From: Pseudoglutamicibacter albus
Lineage (GTDB): Bacteria > Actinomycetota > Actinomycetes > Actinomycetales > Micrococcaceae
Direction: 5' to 3'
Assembly: GCF_022346425.1 (NCBI RefSeq)
Contig: NZ_JAKRCW010000014.1
Location: forward strand, 1-64,000
Length of the DNA: 64,000 nt
The position numbers and the translations under genes are program-made. Below are positions 26,174-35,568 of the stretch, one piece after another; positions within the stretch are counted from its first letter, which is position 1, and the number at the start of each line of letters is the position of its first letter. The notes beneath the pieces are model-generated. The model was not told the DNA's origin, searched no databases, and worked only from the letters and a program-made list of their open reading frames with translations.

Positions 26174-27585
26174 CGGTGGTTGTGGCGAGTGGTTTGACCG
26201 TGGGTAATGGCCCCGGTGGTAACGACGCAGGCGGCAACGGTGCCGGTAGGGACCACGGGATGCAGGTGTTTGGCGGTGGTCACTCGATAGAGGTTGTGAG
26301 CGGTTCACTCAAACTAGCTGCCGGCGAGATGCGAGCCTATCAACCAGATTGGGGGCGTTTGAGCAGGGCGTGCTCAGACGTGCCGGAGGGGAAAGGCCTG
26401 CAGGGGGACGAGTATCTTGAGATCTTTCGCGCGTTGCAACAGGTTAGAGAGGCGGCACGCAAGGCTTCTGAACAGATGATGCATTCCTCTGCTAGCGTCG
26501 ACAAACTTGAACAGAGCCTGAGTCGCGCGGCAGAGAATTATGAGCAAGCTGAATCGCAGAACCTGTCCACGATCGGGTACGCGGATACGGACGCATCAGT
26601 GGGGGCTGTCATCAATATGATGCAGGCGATGCCGGAGTGGAGAGAGGAAATGGCGTTGCTAGCTTTCGCCATTTACTCACCCGGGTTGCTCGGCATGAAG
26701 CTGCGAAACGAAATGAATGCGGCTGAGATGAAAAAAGTCGGTGCTAGGACTGTCAGAACTCTGTTCTCCGTGTTGTTCGATTTCGCCCCGAACATTGTGG
26801 TGGCAGGAAAAGAAGAGGTAACAACTATGCGTACGGATGCTACGAAACTCACCACGTGGATTGAACACCAACAACTGGCAGGGGAAGAGCGTGGCGCCAT
26901 TGTGGTGAGTAAGGCTGTGACTTCGTCCGGGGAACACAGGTGGATTGTCACGATGCCAGGAACCAACATGTCCGGGGGCTCAACGTGGGGATTGCGACGT
27001 ATGGCTCAAGCATTCGACAACAACACCGACGACGTGCGCAAAGCAGTCGAAGCAGCCCTCAAAGAAGCTGGCGCGAAGCCGGGGGACGGCGTGTACCTGA
27101 ATGGCCATTCGCAAGGTGGGACGCATTCCTTGAACCTGGCGCACGACCAAGAGTTCAAAGAACAGTACAAGCTCAAAGGAACGTTCACAGCGGGCGCCCC
27201 TCACGGGGATGACGATCCGCCAACGGATGCGCCGCAATTGATGCTGATCGACCCTGATGATGCGATTCCAGCACTCGGGGCAACTGCCCCGCTCAAAGTT
27301 TCACCGAATCGCGTTGCCGTGTTCTCTAAGAGTAGGGATCGGGTCGCAACCAGCAAACCTGACCTGCTCGGTTCAGACCACGGCTCCCATAACTATCTCG
27401 ACCATGCCCGGGTGGCCGATGGACTCAAAGACACCGCACTCTCGGACATTAAGAAGCAGATGGAACTCGATGATCTGAAGATCACCGAAACCTACCGCTT
27501 CAAAACTTCCAACGGCTCAAACGTTCGACTGCCTCCTGTAATACCGCCACCCACAGTCTTGCGGCCGCTCCGTATACGCTTCTGA
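26170..27585 (+). CDS. serine esterase/lipase-like protein with WXG100-like helical N-domain
   Basis: The 471-residue protein has a glycine-rich start (1-37), a long helical region (about 40-130, with YEQAESQN at the end), a hydrophobic segment (about 162-175), and an alpha/beta-hydrolase domain from about 240. The nucleophile elbow is NGHSQGG (311-317) with Ser314. Candidate acid and base are Asp363/364 (LIDPDDAIP) and His404/407 (SDHGSHNYLDH). A proline-rich end follows. It is coupled to the WXG100 gene by a four-base overlap. This architecture (helical ESX-like head, hydrolase body) suggests a secreted lipase or toxin effector; no immunity gene is recognisable. Base composition is lower in GC than its neighbours. 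Confidence 0.65.
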   Translation: MTVVVASGLTVGNGPGGNDAGGNGAGRDHGMQVFGGGHSIEVVSGSLKLAAGEMRAYQPDWGRLSRACSDVPEGKGLQGDEYLEIFRALQQVREAARKASEQMMHSSASVDKLEQSLSRAAENYEQAESQNLSTIGYADTDASVGAVINMMQAMPEWREEMALLAFAIYSPGLLGMKLRNEMNAAEMKKVGARTVRTLFSVLFDFAPNIVVAGKEEVTTMRTDATKLTTWIEHQQLAGEERGAIVVSKAVTSSGEHRWIVTMPGTNMSGGSTWGLRRMAQAFDNNTDDVRKAVEAALKEAGAKPGDGVYLNGHSQGGTHSLNLAHDQEFKEQYKLKGTFTAGAPHGDDDPPTDAPQLMLIDPDDAIPALGATAPLKVSPNRVAVFSKSRDRVATSKPDLLGSDHGSHNYLDHARVADGLKDTALSDIKKQMELDDLKITETYRFKTSNGSNVRLPPVIPPPTVLRPLRIRF

Positions 27586-27597
27586 ACCGGGTGCGGG

Positions 27598-27999
27598 TCA
27601 GGCGCCCAGGCGGAGTGCGCGCATCGTCAAGCCGATGAGTGCGGACACGATCGAGACGATCAGCGCACCCAGGATGCCGTCCCAGAAGAACGAGTCAATC
27701 GAGAACACGATGAGGCCCGTGAGGTTGGACAGCCACGCAGTGAGCTCGAAAAGCAGTGCGTTGACCACGAGCGCGAAAAGACCCAACGTCAAGCAATAGA
27801 GCGGAATGGAAATGATCCGAATGAACTTCCCCAAAGCCGCGTTGACAACGCCGAACAACGCTCCCGCGAAAAGATAGGAGGCCATCACAGAACCCGAATG
27901 ATCCGAACCATTAACAGGGCCGATGTGGATACCGCTGACGATAGAAGCCGCCGCGGCAAGCGCAAGCGCGTTGACGATAGCACTAATCAAGAGACGCAT
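27598..27999 (-). CDS. phage-holin-4_2 family (PF04020) membrane protein
   Basis: A 133-residue protein with four hydrophobic segments: RLLISAIVNALALAAAASIV, SYLFAGALFGVVNAAL, LYCLTLGLFALVVNALLF and DGILGALIVSIVSALIGL. This matches the widespread actinobacterial and cyanobacterial 'phage holin family' (formerly DUF360), which is chromosomal and of unknown role, not evidence of a prophage. The ATG at 27999 is the natural membrane-protein start, though its ribosome site is weak. It converges on the esterase gene. Confidence 0.8.
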   Translation of the reverse strand: MRLLISAIVNALALAAAASIVSGIHIGPVNGSDHSGSVMASYLFAGALFGVVNAALGKFIRIISIPLYCLTLGLFALVVNALLFELTAWLSNLTGLIVFSIDSFFWDGILGALIVSIVSALIGLTMRALRLGA

Positions 28000-28205
28000 A
28001 GATACAGCATCCCACGCTGCCCTCAACAGATCCTCAACCCCGAGTATGAATCGAGGCAAAATTCAAGCGAAACTCATAGACGAGCTGGCATCGCCACGAG
28101 AAGAAAGCGACGCATCATACGAAGCAAGTCGGACACAACCGGCAATGTGTCCAGCCTCACAAACTTGAGGTGCGCGAACGTCCGTAGAAGGAATACCCTA
28201 GCGAT

Positions 28206-29348
28206 ATGTCTGATGTCACAGAAAACGCTGCAACTCCCTCACCACGCCCCGTAATCGGCCGCCTCCCCGCCTATAAAGCGGGCAAACCGCCCGTGGTGAT
28301 CCCGGGACTCCAGCCCTATAAACTCTCCTCCAACGAGAATCCCGGCACCCCAGTCCCATCTGTAGCCCAAGCCATCAAGGCTTATGAGGACTACAACCGC
28401 TACCCGGACCCGCTCTCCACCAAGCTACGCAACCGGCTCGCAGAACACTTCGACATCCCAGCCGAGGACATCGTTACCGGAACCGGATCGCTTGGCGCTC
28501 TGACACAGATCATCAACGCCTTCGCCGGAACCAACGAAGACGGCACAGGCGATGAGGTCATCTACCCGTGGCGTTCCTTCGAGGCGTACCCGATCATCGT
28601 GGAAACCGCAGGCGCCACCTCGGTGCAGGTTCCGCTGACCGAAGACCACCGCATCGACCTCGATGCGATGGTGGAGGCCGTCACGGAAAACACGTCCGTC
28701 ATGATCCTCTGCACCCCCAACAACCCGACCGGCCCCGTGCTGCGCACCGCCGAAGTCGAAGACCTACTGAGCAAGGTCCCAACCAACGTCCTCGTCGTGA
28801 TCGATGAGGCCTACCTCGAATACCTGCGCGACGATGAAGCCGTCAACGGGCTTGAGCTATACCGCAAGCACCCCAACGTGGTCGCGCTCCGCACCTTCTC
28901 CAAAGCGCACTCGCTTGCCAACCTGCGCGTCGGATACTCGGTATCCCAGCCGCACATCACCCAATACCTGCGCAAGGTCGCAGTACCTTTCGGTGTCTCC
29001 TCCGTGGCAGAAGCCGCCGCAGTCGCCTCGCTCGATGCGATTGACGAAGTGCTCGAACGCGTCGAAGAGACCGTGCAGGAACGCAATAAGGTCGTTGCCG
29101 CGCTGACGGAGCAGGGCTGGAAGATCCCAGAGACTCACGCGAACTTCGTTTGGCTCCCACTCGGTGAACGCGCCGCACAGTTCGCGGAAGCCGCCGGGCA
29201 GAAGGCCCTCTCGGTTCGTGCCTTTGAAGGCGAAGGCGTACGCGTCTCGATCGGAGAACCCGAAGCAAACGCACGCTTTATCGAGCTGTGCGCGGAATTC
29301 ATCGAAGGCAACGCAGGGTTGAAAGATGACAGCTCGGCAAGCAACTAA
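28206..29348 (+). CDS. HisC/Pat-type aminotransferase (histidinol-phosphate or aromatic amino acid)
   Basis: A 380-residue class I/II PLP enzyme. The PLP lysine is in TFSKAHSLANLRVGY (about 231-245), with KLSSNENPGTP (40-50), TPNNPTGP (about 164-171) and VIDEAYLEY (about 185-193). The family covers HisC (histidine synthesis) and the closely related actinobacterial Pat (phenylalanine or other aromatic keto-acids). No other his genes lie nearby, and the next genes degrade keto acids, so Pat is somewhat favoured. A strong terminator follows. Confidence 0.88.
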   Translation: MSDVTENAATPSPRPVIGRLPAYKAGKPPVVIPGLQPYKLSSNENPGTPVPSVAQAIKAYEDYNRYPDPLSTKLRNRLAEHFDIPAEDIVTGTGSLGALTQIINAFAGTNEDGTGDEVIYPWRSFEAYPIIVETAGATSVQVPLTEDHRIDLDAMVEAVTENTSVMILCTPNNPTGPVLRTAEVEDLLSKVPTNVLVVIDEAYLEYLRDDEAVNGLELYRKHPNVVALRTFSKAHSLANLRVGYSVSQPHITQYLRKVAVPFGVSSVAEAAAVASLDAIDEVLERVEETVQERNKVVAALTEQGWKIPETHANFVWLPLGERAAQFAEAAGQKALSVRAFEGEGVRVSIGEPEANARFIELCAEFIEGNAGLKDDSSASN

Positions 29349-29357
29349 CCCCTGAAT

Positions 29358-29373
29358 ATTCCAGTTTCGGAAT
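29358..29373. promoter_or_regulatory. palindrome ATTCC-N6-GGAAT, copy 1
   Basis: ATTCCAGTTTCGGAAT lies ten bases after the aminotransferase stop. It has the same arms as the copy at 29500-29515 upstream of the bkd operon. It is a likely binding site of an unidentified regulator. Confidence 0.5.
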
Positions 29374-29395
29374 AGCTAGGGTTGCAAAGTAAATA

Positions 29396-29447
29396 GCGCA
29401 TCGGGCCGCAGAATCTCGCGATTTCTGCGGCCCGATGCGCTTTCTTT
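29396..29447 (+). terminator. rho-independent terminator after the aminotransferase gene
   Basis: GCGCATCGGGCCGCAGAA pairs with TTCTGCGGCCCGATGCGC around TCTCGCGA, followed by TTTCTTT. Confidence 0.9.
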
Positions 29448-29499
29448 AACGTCCCGGAGGCATGTAGGCTCACAAAGAGTAGATAACCAGAAAACATCC

Positions 29500-29515
29500 A
29501 TTCCAGAAGTGGAAT
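29500..29515. promoter_or_regulatory. palindrome ATTCC-N6-GGAAT, copy 2, upstream of bkd
   Basis: ATTCCAGAAGTGGAAT sits 69-84 bases before the E1-alpha start, in position to act on the operon promoter. Confidence 0.55.
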
Positions 29516-29583
29516 ATAAATGATCGTGGCGCGGACACAGCTTCTAGAAACACTCGGCTGATCCCGCTCACGTGAGGAGCGGC

Positions 29584-30822
29584 ATGAAGGTCACCCCTGC
29601 GAACAGCGGGCCAGATTCTCGCCAGCTAATGCAACAGGTTCTGAACTTTGAACCCGTGCAGATGTTGGATGCAGAAGGCCGGCGGATCGCCAACCCTGAT
29701 TGGGACCACTGGGTCACAGACCTCACGGTCGAGGACTATCAGGAGTTCTATCGCGACATGGTCATCGCCCGTCGCGTGGATCAGGAAGGCTCGATCCTGC
29801 AACGACAGGGCGAGCTTGTGTTGTGGGTCCCGTTGCAAGGGCAAGAAGCGGCGCAGATCGGGGCGATCAGCGCGGCACGCGCCGGCGACTTTGTTTTTCC
29901 GACGTACCGCGAACACGCGATGGCACTGGCACGCGATGTGAGCATCCCGGATCTCTTCCAGCTCTTCCGAGGCGAAGGCCACTCAGGTTGGGATCCCCAA
30001 GAGCATCATTTCCAGGTCTATACCCTCGTGCTCGCCGCACAGACACTGCATGCGACCGGTTACGCGATGGGTATCCAACGTGACCAGAACGGCTGGGATC
30101 CGGCGAAGCTCGCCCAAGACGGGGAGGCCGTCATCGCGTGCTTCGGCGACGGTTCCTCATCCGAGGGTGACGTTCACGAATCCATGGTTTTCGCGGCAAG
30201 CAACCAGTCGCCCGTCGTGTTCTTTTGCCAAAACAACCGGTGGGCTATCTCGGTCCCGTTCGAAACCCAGTCCAGGGTTCCGCTCGCACAGCGTGCCGCA
30301 GGCTACGGGTTCCCAAGCATTCGCGTTGACGGCAACGATGTGCTTGCGGTGTACGCGGTGACTCGTTGGGCGCTCGAGCACGCCCGCACCGGTCACGGTC
30401 CAGTGCTGATCGAGGCTGAAACCTACCGGCTCGGCGCGCACACCACCGCTGATGACCCAACCAAATACCGCGGCCGGCCGGAGGAAGAGAGTTGGGCTCC
30501 GCGGGATCCGCTCGTGCGTGCACGCACGTTCCTCGAAGAGTGCGGGGTCGAGGACTCCTTCTTCGACGAGGTCGAGCAGCAAGCGGCAGCGCGTGCGGCC
30601 GAAGTCCGCGAAGCCGTCATGAGCCTCGGTGGGGCCACACTGGATGAACAGTTCGACTACGTCTATGCGCAACCACACCCGCTCGTGGAACAAGAGCGGG
30701 CCGAATACCGGGCGTTCATGGACTCTTTTGAAGACAACGGGTTTGAAGACAGCGAGTTTGAAGACGCCGAGCAACTTGACGGTAACAACCGAGCAGGCCA
30801 CGGGAAGGGGGAGCGAGCGTGA
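29584..30822 (+). CDS. bkdA: branched-chain alpha-keto acid dehydrogenase E1 alpha subunit
   Basis: A 412-residue thiamine-diphosphate enzyme subunit. RRVDQEGSILQRQGEL, the conserved region FPTYREHAMAL, and the TPP/Mg motif CFGDGSSSEGDVHESMVFAASNQ…NN (about 191-217) are typical. With E1-beta it decarboxylates branched-chain 2-oxo acids and passes the acyl group to E2 lipoate. The ATG at 29584 has GAGGAG upstream, so the four extra residues of a longer read are rejected. The C-terminus has three FEDxx repeats from 15-bp tandem units. GTGA overlap with the beta gene shows coupling. A pyruvate dehydrogenase E1-alpha is the alternative. Confidence 0.88.
   Translation: MKVTPANSGPDSRQLMQQVLNFEPVQMLDAEGRRIANPDWDHWVTDLTVEDYQEFYRDMVIARRVDQEGSILQRQGELVLWVPLQGQEAAQIGAISAARAGDFVFPTYREHAMALARDVSIPDLFQLFRGEGHSGWDPQEHHFQVYTLVLAAQTLHATGYAMGIQRDQNGWDPAKLAQDGEAVIACFGDGSSSEGDVHESMVFAASNQSPVVFFCQNNRWAISVPFETQSRVPLAQRAAGYGFPSIRVDGNDVLAVYAVTRWALEHARTGHGPVLIEAETYRLGAHTTADDPTKYRGRPEEESWAPRDPLVRARTFLEECGVEDSFFDEVEQQAAARAAEVREAVMSLGGATLDEQFDYVYAQPHPLVEQERAEYRAFMDSFEDNGFEDSEFEDAEQLDGNNRAGHGKGERA
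30727..30771 (+). repeat. 15-bp tandem repeat in the E1-alpha C-tail
   Basis: Three units that begin TTTGAAGAC (30727, 30742, 30757) encode FEDNG-FEDSE-FEDAE. Confidence 0.8.
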
Positions 30823-31799
30823 GCACGCAACGCATGACTATCGCTGGCGCGATCAACGCAGGCTTGCGCCGCATCCTAGAAACTAAACCACGCTCACTGT
30901 TGATTGGCGAGGACATCGGCAAACTTGGCGGCGTGTACCGCGTGACGGACGGGCTACAGGAAGACTTCGGGGAAGACCGGGTCGTGGATTCACCGCTCGC
31001 GGAATCCGGCATTATTGGAACCTGCATCGGTATGGCGATGCGCGGCTACCGTCCGCTGGCTGAGATCCAGTTCGATGGCTTCATTTTCCCGGCGTTCAAC
31101 CAGATTACAACCCAGCTGTCTAAGATGTTTGCCCGCACGCGCGGCAAAGTCACGCTCCCGGTGGTGATCCGGGTTCCGTATGGTGGCGGGATCGGCTCGG
31201 TTGAGCATCACTCCGAATCCCCGGAAGCGCTCTTCGCTCACACTGCCGGCATCCGCATCATGACGCCGTCTTCGCCGCATGATGCGTACTGGATGATCCA
31301 GGAAGCGTGTGAGCTGGATGATCCGGTGATCTTCTTTGAGCCGAAGCGCCGCTATTGGTTGCGCGGCGAGGTCGACACCCAGAACCGTGAGGCAGCCCCG
31401 GACCAGGCGATGGTTGTGCGGGAAGGCACGGATGCGACCCTGCTCGCGTGGGGGCCAGTGGTCCCGACCGCACTCGCCGCGGCGGCTGCGTTGGAGGCGG
31501 AAGACCTCGATATCGAGGTGATCGACCTGCGTTCCTTGAACCCGATCGATTTCGACGCGATCGAGGCCTCAGTCGCGAAGACAGGCCGGCTCGTCATTGC
31601 TCATGAAGCACCAACCTTCCAAGGGCTTGGCGCGGAGATCGCGGCACGCATCGGGCACCGCTGTTTCTATGCGTTGGAGGCGCCGATCGAGCGGGTGGGC
31701 GGCTATCACATGCCGTATCCACCGTCGCGGGTGGAGACGGACTACCTGCCGAATATCGACCGGATCGTTGATGTGTTGGACCGCACGTTCGAACACTAG
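30819..31799 (+). CDS. bkdB: branched-chain alpha-keto acid dehydrogenase E1 beta subunit
   Basis: A 326-residue transketolase-like partner of E1-alpha. LIGEDIGKLGGVYRVTDGL (about 28-46), ESGIIGTCIGMAMRGYRP and RVPYGGGIGSVEHHSESPE carry the TPP-binding glutamate and the histidine involved in reductive acylation of E2. The C-terminal transketolase domain has DLRSLNPID and AHEAPTFQGLGAEIAA. It starts at GTG overlapping the alpha stop, and E2 follows 21 bases later with its own GGA site. Confidence 0.92.
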   Translation: MSTQRMTIAGAINAGLRRILETKPRSLLIGEDIGKLGGVYRVTDGLQEDFGEDRVVDSPLAESGIIGTCIGMAMRGYRPLAEIQFDGFIFPAFNQITTQLSKMFARTRGKVTLPVVIRVPYGGGIGSVEHHSESPEALFAHTAGIRIMTPSSPHDAYWMIQEACELDDPVIFFEPKRRYWLRGEVDTQNREAAPDQAMVVREGTDATLLAWGPVVPTALAAAAALEAEDLDIEVIDLRSLNPIDFDAIEASVAKTGRLVIAHEAPTFQGLGAEIAARIGHRCFYALEAPIERVGGYHMPYPPSRVETDYLPNIDRIVDVLDRTFEH

Positions 31800-31820
31800 G
31801 CGCTTTGGAAGGACTTTGGG

Positions 31821-33260
31821 ATGACTACGTTTAATTTGCCTGACGTGGGCGAGGGCCTCACCGAGGCTGACATCGTCGAATGGAAGGTTGCGGTGGGCGA
31901 TGAGGTCGCGCTGAACCAGCCTTTCGTTGAGATCGAAACCGCGAAATCGTTGGTTGAATTGCCATGCCCGTTCGAGGGGACGGTGACGCGCCTGCACGCC
32001 GATGTTGGTGAGGTGGTTGAGGTGGGGCAGCCGCTGATCGACATCGCCCGGCCAGGTGAAGAAACAACCGACGACGCTGCCGCCGGCTCCGCTGCCGCCG
32101 GTTCCGGTGCCGGTAAGGACGGCGCGGTTGGTGAGGCGGCGGCCGGTCCGGGCCCGTTGGTGGGTTCAGGTCCGGTTGCGGATAAAGCGACGTTGCGGTC
32201 GCGTCGCAGGCGCGCCCCGCAGCATGCGGGCGAGCGGCGCGCGGGTGAGCGTGGTGTGGAGTATGGTGGTCCGGCTGCGCGTGCGCAACGTTCGCTCCCT
32301 GGTTCGGTGGGTGTTCCGGCGCTTGCGAAGCCTCCGGTGCGTAAGTTGGCGCGTGATTTGGGCGTGGATTTGCGTGATGTTCCGGCGACCGGCCCGCGAG
32401 GTGAGGTGACACGCGAAGACCTGGCGTCTTTCGCGGATAAGCGTCTGGGCACCTACCGGAGCTCGGCCCCGGCTGCCTCGAGTGAGGTTCCGCGGGGAGC
32501 TGTTGCCGCATCGTTCGGTGCTGGCATGCACAACGGAGTGTCTGCGGAGCCTCCGGCGGGCGAGGTCACGGTGGTTCCGGTGCGTGGGGTGCGTAAGGCA
32601 ACGGCGGAGGCGATGGTCCGTTCTGCGTTTTCGGCACCGCATGTGTCGCTATTCGTGGATGTGGATGCGACCCGCACCATGGAGTTTGTGCGCAGGCTGA
32701 AGGCTTCCCGCGATTTCGAGGGCGTCAAGGTCACCCCGCTTCTGGTGGTCGCGAAGGCCGTGATGTGGGCGGCGCAACGCAACCCGGAGATCAATTCGAC
32801 GTGGGTAGAGACGGAGAACGGCGCTGAGATTCACCAGAAGGGCTACATCAACCTCGGTATTGCAGCATCGACGGACCGCGGTTTGATTGTCCCGAACATC
32901 AAGAACGCTGACGAGCTCAGCCTTAAGGAGCTTGCGATCGCGTTGAATGACCTGGCGTTGAACGCCCGCGACGGCAAGACCCAGCCGGCGGATATGCGGG
33001 ACGGCACGATCTCGATCACGAACGTCGGAACGCTCGGGATCGATACGGGCACGCCGATCATCAACCCACCGGAGGCCGGGATTGTTGCGTTCGGTACGGT
33101 GCGGGAACGCCCGTGGGTGGTCGATGGTGCGGTGGTACCGCGGTACGTCACCACGGTGGGTGGCTCGTTTGATCACCGGATTGTTGACGGGGACAAGTGC
33201 GCGGTGTTCTTGGCGGACATCGCCGCGATCCTCGAGGAACCCGCGCTACTGCTGGACTGA
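31821..33260 (+). CDS. bkdC: dihydrolipoamide acyltransferase (E2), branched-chain type
   Basis: A 479-residue E2. One lipoyl domain (1-80) has the lipoylated lysine in [12 protein letters not shown] (about 36-47). An A/G/P-rich linker is followed by the E1/E3-binding domain [17 protein letters not shown] (about 170-187) and the catalytic CoA-acyltransferase domain with [15 protein letters not shown] (about 450-464; HxxxDG). It forms the core of the complex that makes branched acyl-CoA for anteiso/iso fatty acids. No E3 gene adjoins, so a dihydrolipoamide dehydrogenase elsewhere must be shared, as is usual in actinobacteria. Confidence 0.93.
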   Translation: MTTFNLPDVGEGLTEADIVEWKVAVGDEVALNQPFVEIETAKSLVELPCPFEGTVTRLHADVGEVVEVGQPLIDIARPGEETTDDAAAGSAAAGSGAGKDGAVGEAAAGPGPLVGSGPVADKATLRSRRRRAPQHAGERRAGERGVEYGGPAARAQRSLPGSVGVPALAKPPVRKLARDLGVDLRDVPATGPRGEVTREDLASFADKRLGTYRSSAPAASSEVPRGAVAASFGAGMHNGVSAEPPAGEVTVVPVRGVRKATAEAMVRSAFSAPHVSLFVDVDATRTMEFVRRLKASRDFEGVKVTPLLVVAKAVMWAAQRNPEINSTWVETENGAEIHQKGYINLGIAASTDRGLIVPNIKNADELSLKELAIALNDLALNARDGKTQPADMRDGTISITNVGTLGIDTGTPIINPPEAGIVAFGTVRERPWVVDGAVVPRYVTTVGGSFDHRIVDGDKCAVFLADIAAILEEPALLLD

Positions 33261-33423
33261 CCGGCGCGGGCGGTCGCGCCACCCCGCCTAGCTCGCATCG
33301 CCAGCCTCACACGGCCGCGCCCTCCCGCTTCACACGGTCGTCGACCGATGTGTATCTAGCGTTGTTTCGTCATCATGGCGGTTGGGTGTTCCGGCCGCCG
33401 GTTTGTCCTTATAGGGTTGAGGT

Positions 33424-34269
33424 ATGCCCATCCGTAATATTCGTGCTGCTGCTCTTCCTGCCAAACTTTCGAGGTCTTGGCTGCTCGTTAATGCTTTGAA
33501 GCCAGAGATTTTTGGTAAGGCGTTGGCGTCTGAGACTGATTCGGTGATTTTCGATATGGAGGCGCCGATCCCTGAGGATCAGAAGGAAGAGGCGCGGCAG
33601 AACGTTGTTGAGGCGTTGCATGCGGGGATGAGTGGTTGGGTGCGTGTGAACCCGATTCGGTCTGATTTTTGGGCTGATGATTTGAAGGCTTTGCAGGGTG
33701 CCCCTGGTTTGCGTGGGGTGATGCTTGCGGAGACGGAGAAGCCTGAGCAGGTGGCGTTGACTGCGATGCGGTTGGCGGCTGGTACTCCGGTGTTGGCTTT
33801 GATTGAGTCGGCGTTGGGTATTGAGAATGCCACTGAGATCGCGTCTGCGCCGGGTACGTTCCGGTTGGCTTTCGGTGTGAATGATTTCCGTAAGGATACG
33901 GGCGCTGGTGGTGATCCGTTGGCGTTGTCGTATGCGCGGGGGAAGCTGGTGGTGGCTTCGCGTGTGGGGCGGTTGCCTGGCCCGATTGATGGCCCTTCGG
34001 TTCCGGCTGCGGATGATGTTGAGGTCACTGAGGATTGCGCGGTGACGTCGAAGATGGGTATGACGGGCAAGCTGGTTTTGAATGTTGATCAGGTTGAGCG
34101 TGTGAATGCTGGTCTTTCGCCGAGCGAGGATGAGTTGAAGTGGGCTCATGAGTTGTTGGATCAGCATGCGGAGGGTGCGCCGATGACTGATGGTTCGTAT
34201 TTGCCTCGTTTGAAGCGTGCGCAGAAGATTGCGCAGCTCGCTGATTCGTATGGGTTGTGGAACGCCTGA
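33424..34269 (+). CDS. CitE-like CoA ester lyase (HpcH/HpaI aldolase superfamily)
   Basis: A 281-residue TIM-barrel protein. SRSWLLVNALKPEIFGKAL, VIFDMEAPIPEDQKEEAR (metal-ligand aspartate/glutamate), WVRVNPI, VLALIESALGIENA and LAFGVNDFRKDTGA follow the CitE family order. Members cleave citramalyl-CoA, malyl-CoA or related esters with Mg2+. It lies 164 bases after the E2 gene and may belong to branched-chain or acyl-CoA catabolism. The stop overlaps the lactonase start by one base (TGATG). Confidence 0.8.
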   Translation: MPIRNIRAAALPAKLSRSWLLVNALKPEIFGKALASETDSVIFDMEAPIPEDQKEEARQNVVEALHAGMSGWVRVNPIRSDFWADDLKALQGAPGLRGVMLAETEKPEQVALTAMRLAAGTPVLALIESALGIENATEIASAPGTFRLAFGVNDFRKDTGAGGDPLALSYARGKLVVASRVGRLPGPIDGPSVPAADDVEVTEDCAVTSKMGMTGKLVLNVDQVERVNAGLSPSEDELKWAHELLDQHAEGAPMTDGSYLPRLKRAQKIAQLADSYGLWNA

Positions 34270-35417
34270 TGTCTACGACGTATACGTATGTTGCTTGCCG
34301 GGATGAGGGCAGCATTGAGGCTTATGTTTTGGATGATGCTGAGGGCCGGCTGAACCGTTTTGCGGTGGTTGAGGGCCTTGAGGATGTCGCGATGTTGGCG
34401 ATGGATCATCGCCGCGGGATCTTGTATGCCGGGCAGGGTGGGGCCTCGCATGAGCATCCGTTGTTGTGGGTTTTCACGGTGGTTGCTGGTGGCCGGTTGT
34501 TGTTGCGGGGGACCGCGCATTTGCCGTGTTCGGCGGCGTATTTGGAGTTTGATCCGACGTCTGGGGATGAGCATCCGGCGGTTGCTGGTTCTGTGGGCCG
34601 GGATGGTTTGTTGGGGGCGAGCTATTTCGGGGATGCGGTGTTCCGTGTCATGTTGGATTCGCAGGGTTTGCCTCAGGAGGGTCAGCCGGCGTGGATTGAT
34701 GATGCGGCGGGCCGTGGAATGCGTTGTGTGGTTCCGTCTCCGGATGGCCGGCACGTGTATGCGACGAGTTTGGTTGATGACCGTGTTGTGATTTATCGGC
34801 GGGGTGTGACTGGTGAGCCGCCGTTGGTGCGTTCCGGGACGGTGAACGCGCCTGCGGGTTCTGGTCCGCGGCATGTGATGGTTCACTCGGAGGGTACGCA
34901 TGTTGCGTTGCTGACTGAGCTGAGCGGTGAGATCTTGACGTTCCACCGGGATGCGGAAACGGGTGAGTTGGCTGAGTTCGCGAGGGTCCGGGTGGATGAG
35001 CCTGAGGATGAGCTCGCGCCGGGTTACGTCCGTGGTGAGGGTTGCGGCCCCCTACGCATCGACGGCGATGAGCACAGCGATGCTGATGAGCAGGACTCTG
35101 GCTTGCCGGAGCGTCCGATGTGGGCTGCGGGTCTGATGCATGCCCGCGGCGCTAACTATATTTTGGCTACGGAGCGCACCACGAGTGCGTTGACGGTGTT
35201 TGATACGGGTTCGCAGCCGCGCCGTAGGGCGCGCACGCGCACGGAGGAGCGGCCGCGTGCTGCTGCGGTGGCGCCGGGCCGTGAGCTGGTTTTGGTGGCT
35301 GGCGAATTGTCGGGGCATATCAGCGTGTATCGGATTACGGAGCACGGGATTTTGAACCCTACGCAGCGGGTCGCGACGGGGGCTCGTCCTGCGGCGTTCG
35401 AGTTCTATAGGAAGTGA
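34269..35417 (+). CDS. lactonase (6-phosphogluconolactonase-like seven-bladed propeller)
   Basis: A 382-residue protein of the PF10282 family. Repeated blades contain GSIEAYVLDDAEGRLNR, RRGILYAGQGG, PDGRHVYATSLVDDRVVIYRR, GSGPRHVMVHSEG and ILTFHRDAETGELAE. These enzymes hydrolyse sugar or aromatic lactones. The ATG at 34269 overlaps the CitE-like stop; a longer read of four residues is disfavoured because of that coupling. An acidic loop (about 250-285) interrupts one blade. The substrate is not evident, and oxidative pentose phosphate genes are not nearby. Confidence 0.8.
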   Translation: MSTTYTYVACRDEGSIEAYVLDDAEGRLNRFAVVEGLEDVAMLAMDHRRGILYAGQGGASHEHPLLWVFTVVAGGRLLLRGTAHLPCSAAYLEFDPTSGDEHPAVAGSVGRDGLLGASYFGDAVFRVMLDSQGLPQEGQPAWIDDAAGRGMRCVVPSPDGRHVYATSLVDDRVVIYRRGVTGEPPLVRSGTVNAPAGSGPRHVMVHSEGTHVALLTELSGEILTFHRDAETGELAEFARVRVDEPEDELAPGYVRGEGCGPLRIDGDEHSDADEQDSGLPERPMWAAGLMHARGANYILATERTTSALTVFDTGSQPRRRARTRTEERPRAAAVAPGRELVLVAGELSGHISVYRITEHGILNPTQRVATGARPAAFEFYRK

Positions 35418-35568
35418 CTACTGAGCCGTAGATATTACTTCAAGCTGGGTGGTGCTTGTTGCGATCTTGATAAGGTCGATAGGGTCAAACACTCCGGGTT
35501 GGTGTGTTGCGACCTTTGCGTTTCCGCCAATCCTCAAGGGTGTATCCCTTATCTGAGGTGGAAGATAC

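Noticed and set aside
27598-27999. Prophage holin
   Set aside because: The family name is historical; no other phage gene is nearby and such proteins are common on actinobacterial chromosomes.
35418-35568. Riboswitch upstream of the opuC operon
   Set aside because: A hairpin is present, but no conserved riboswitch core was recognised and the stem is small.
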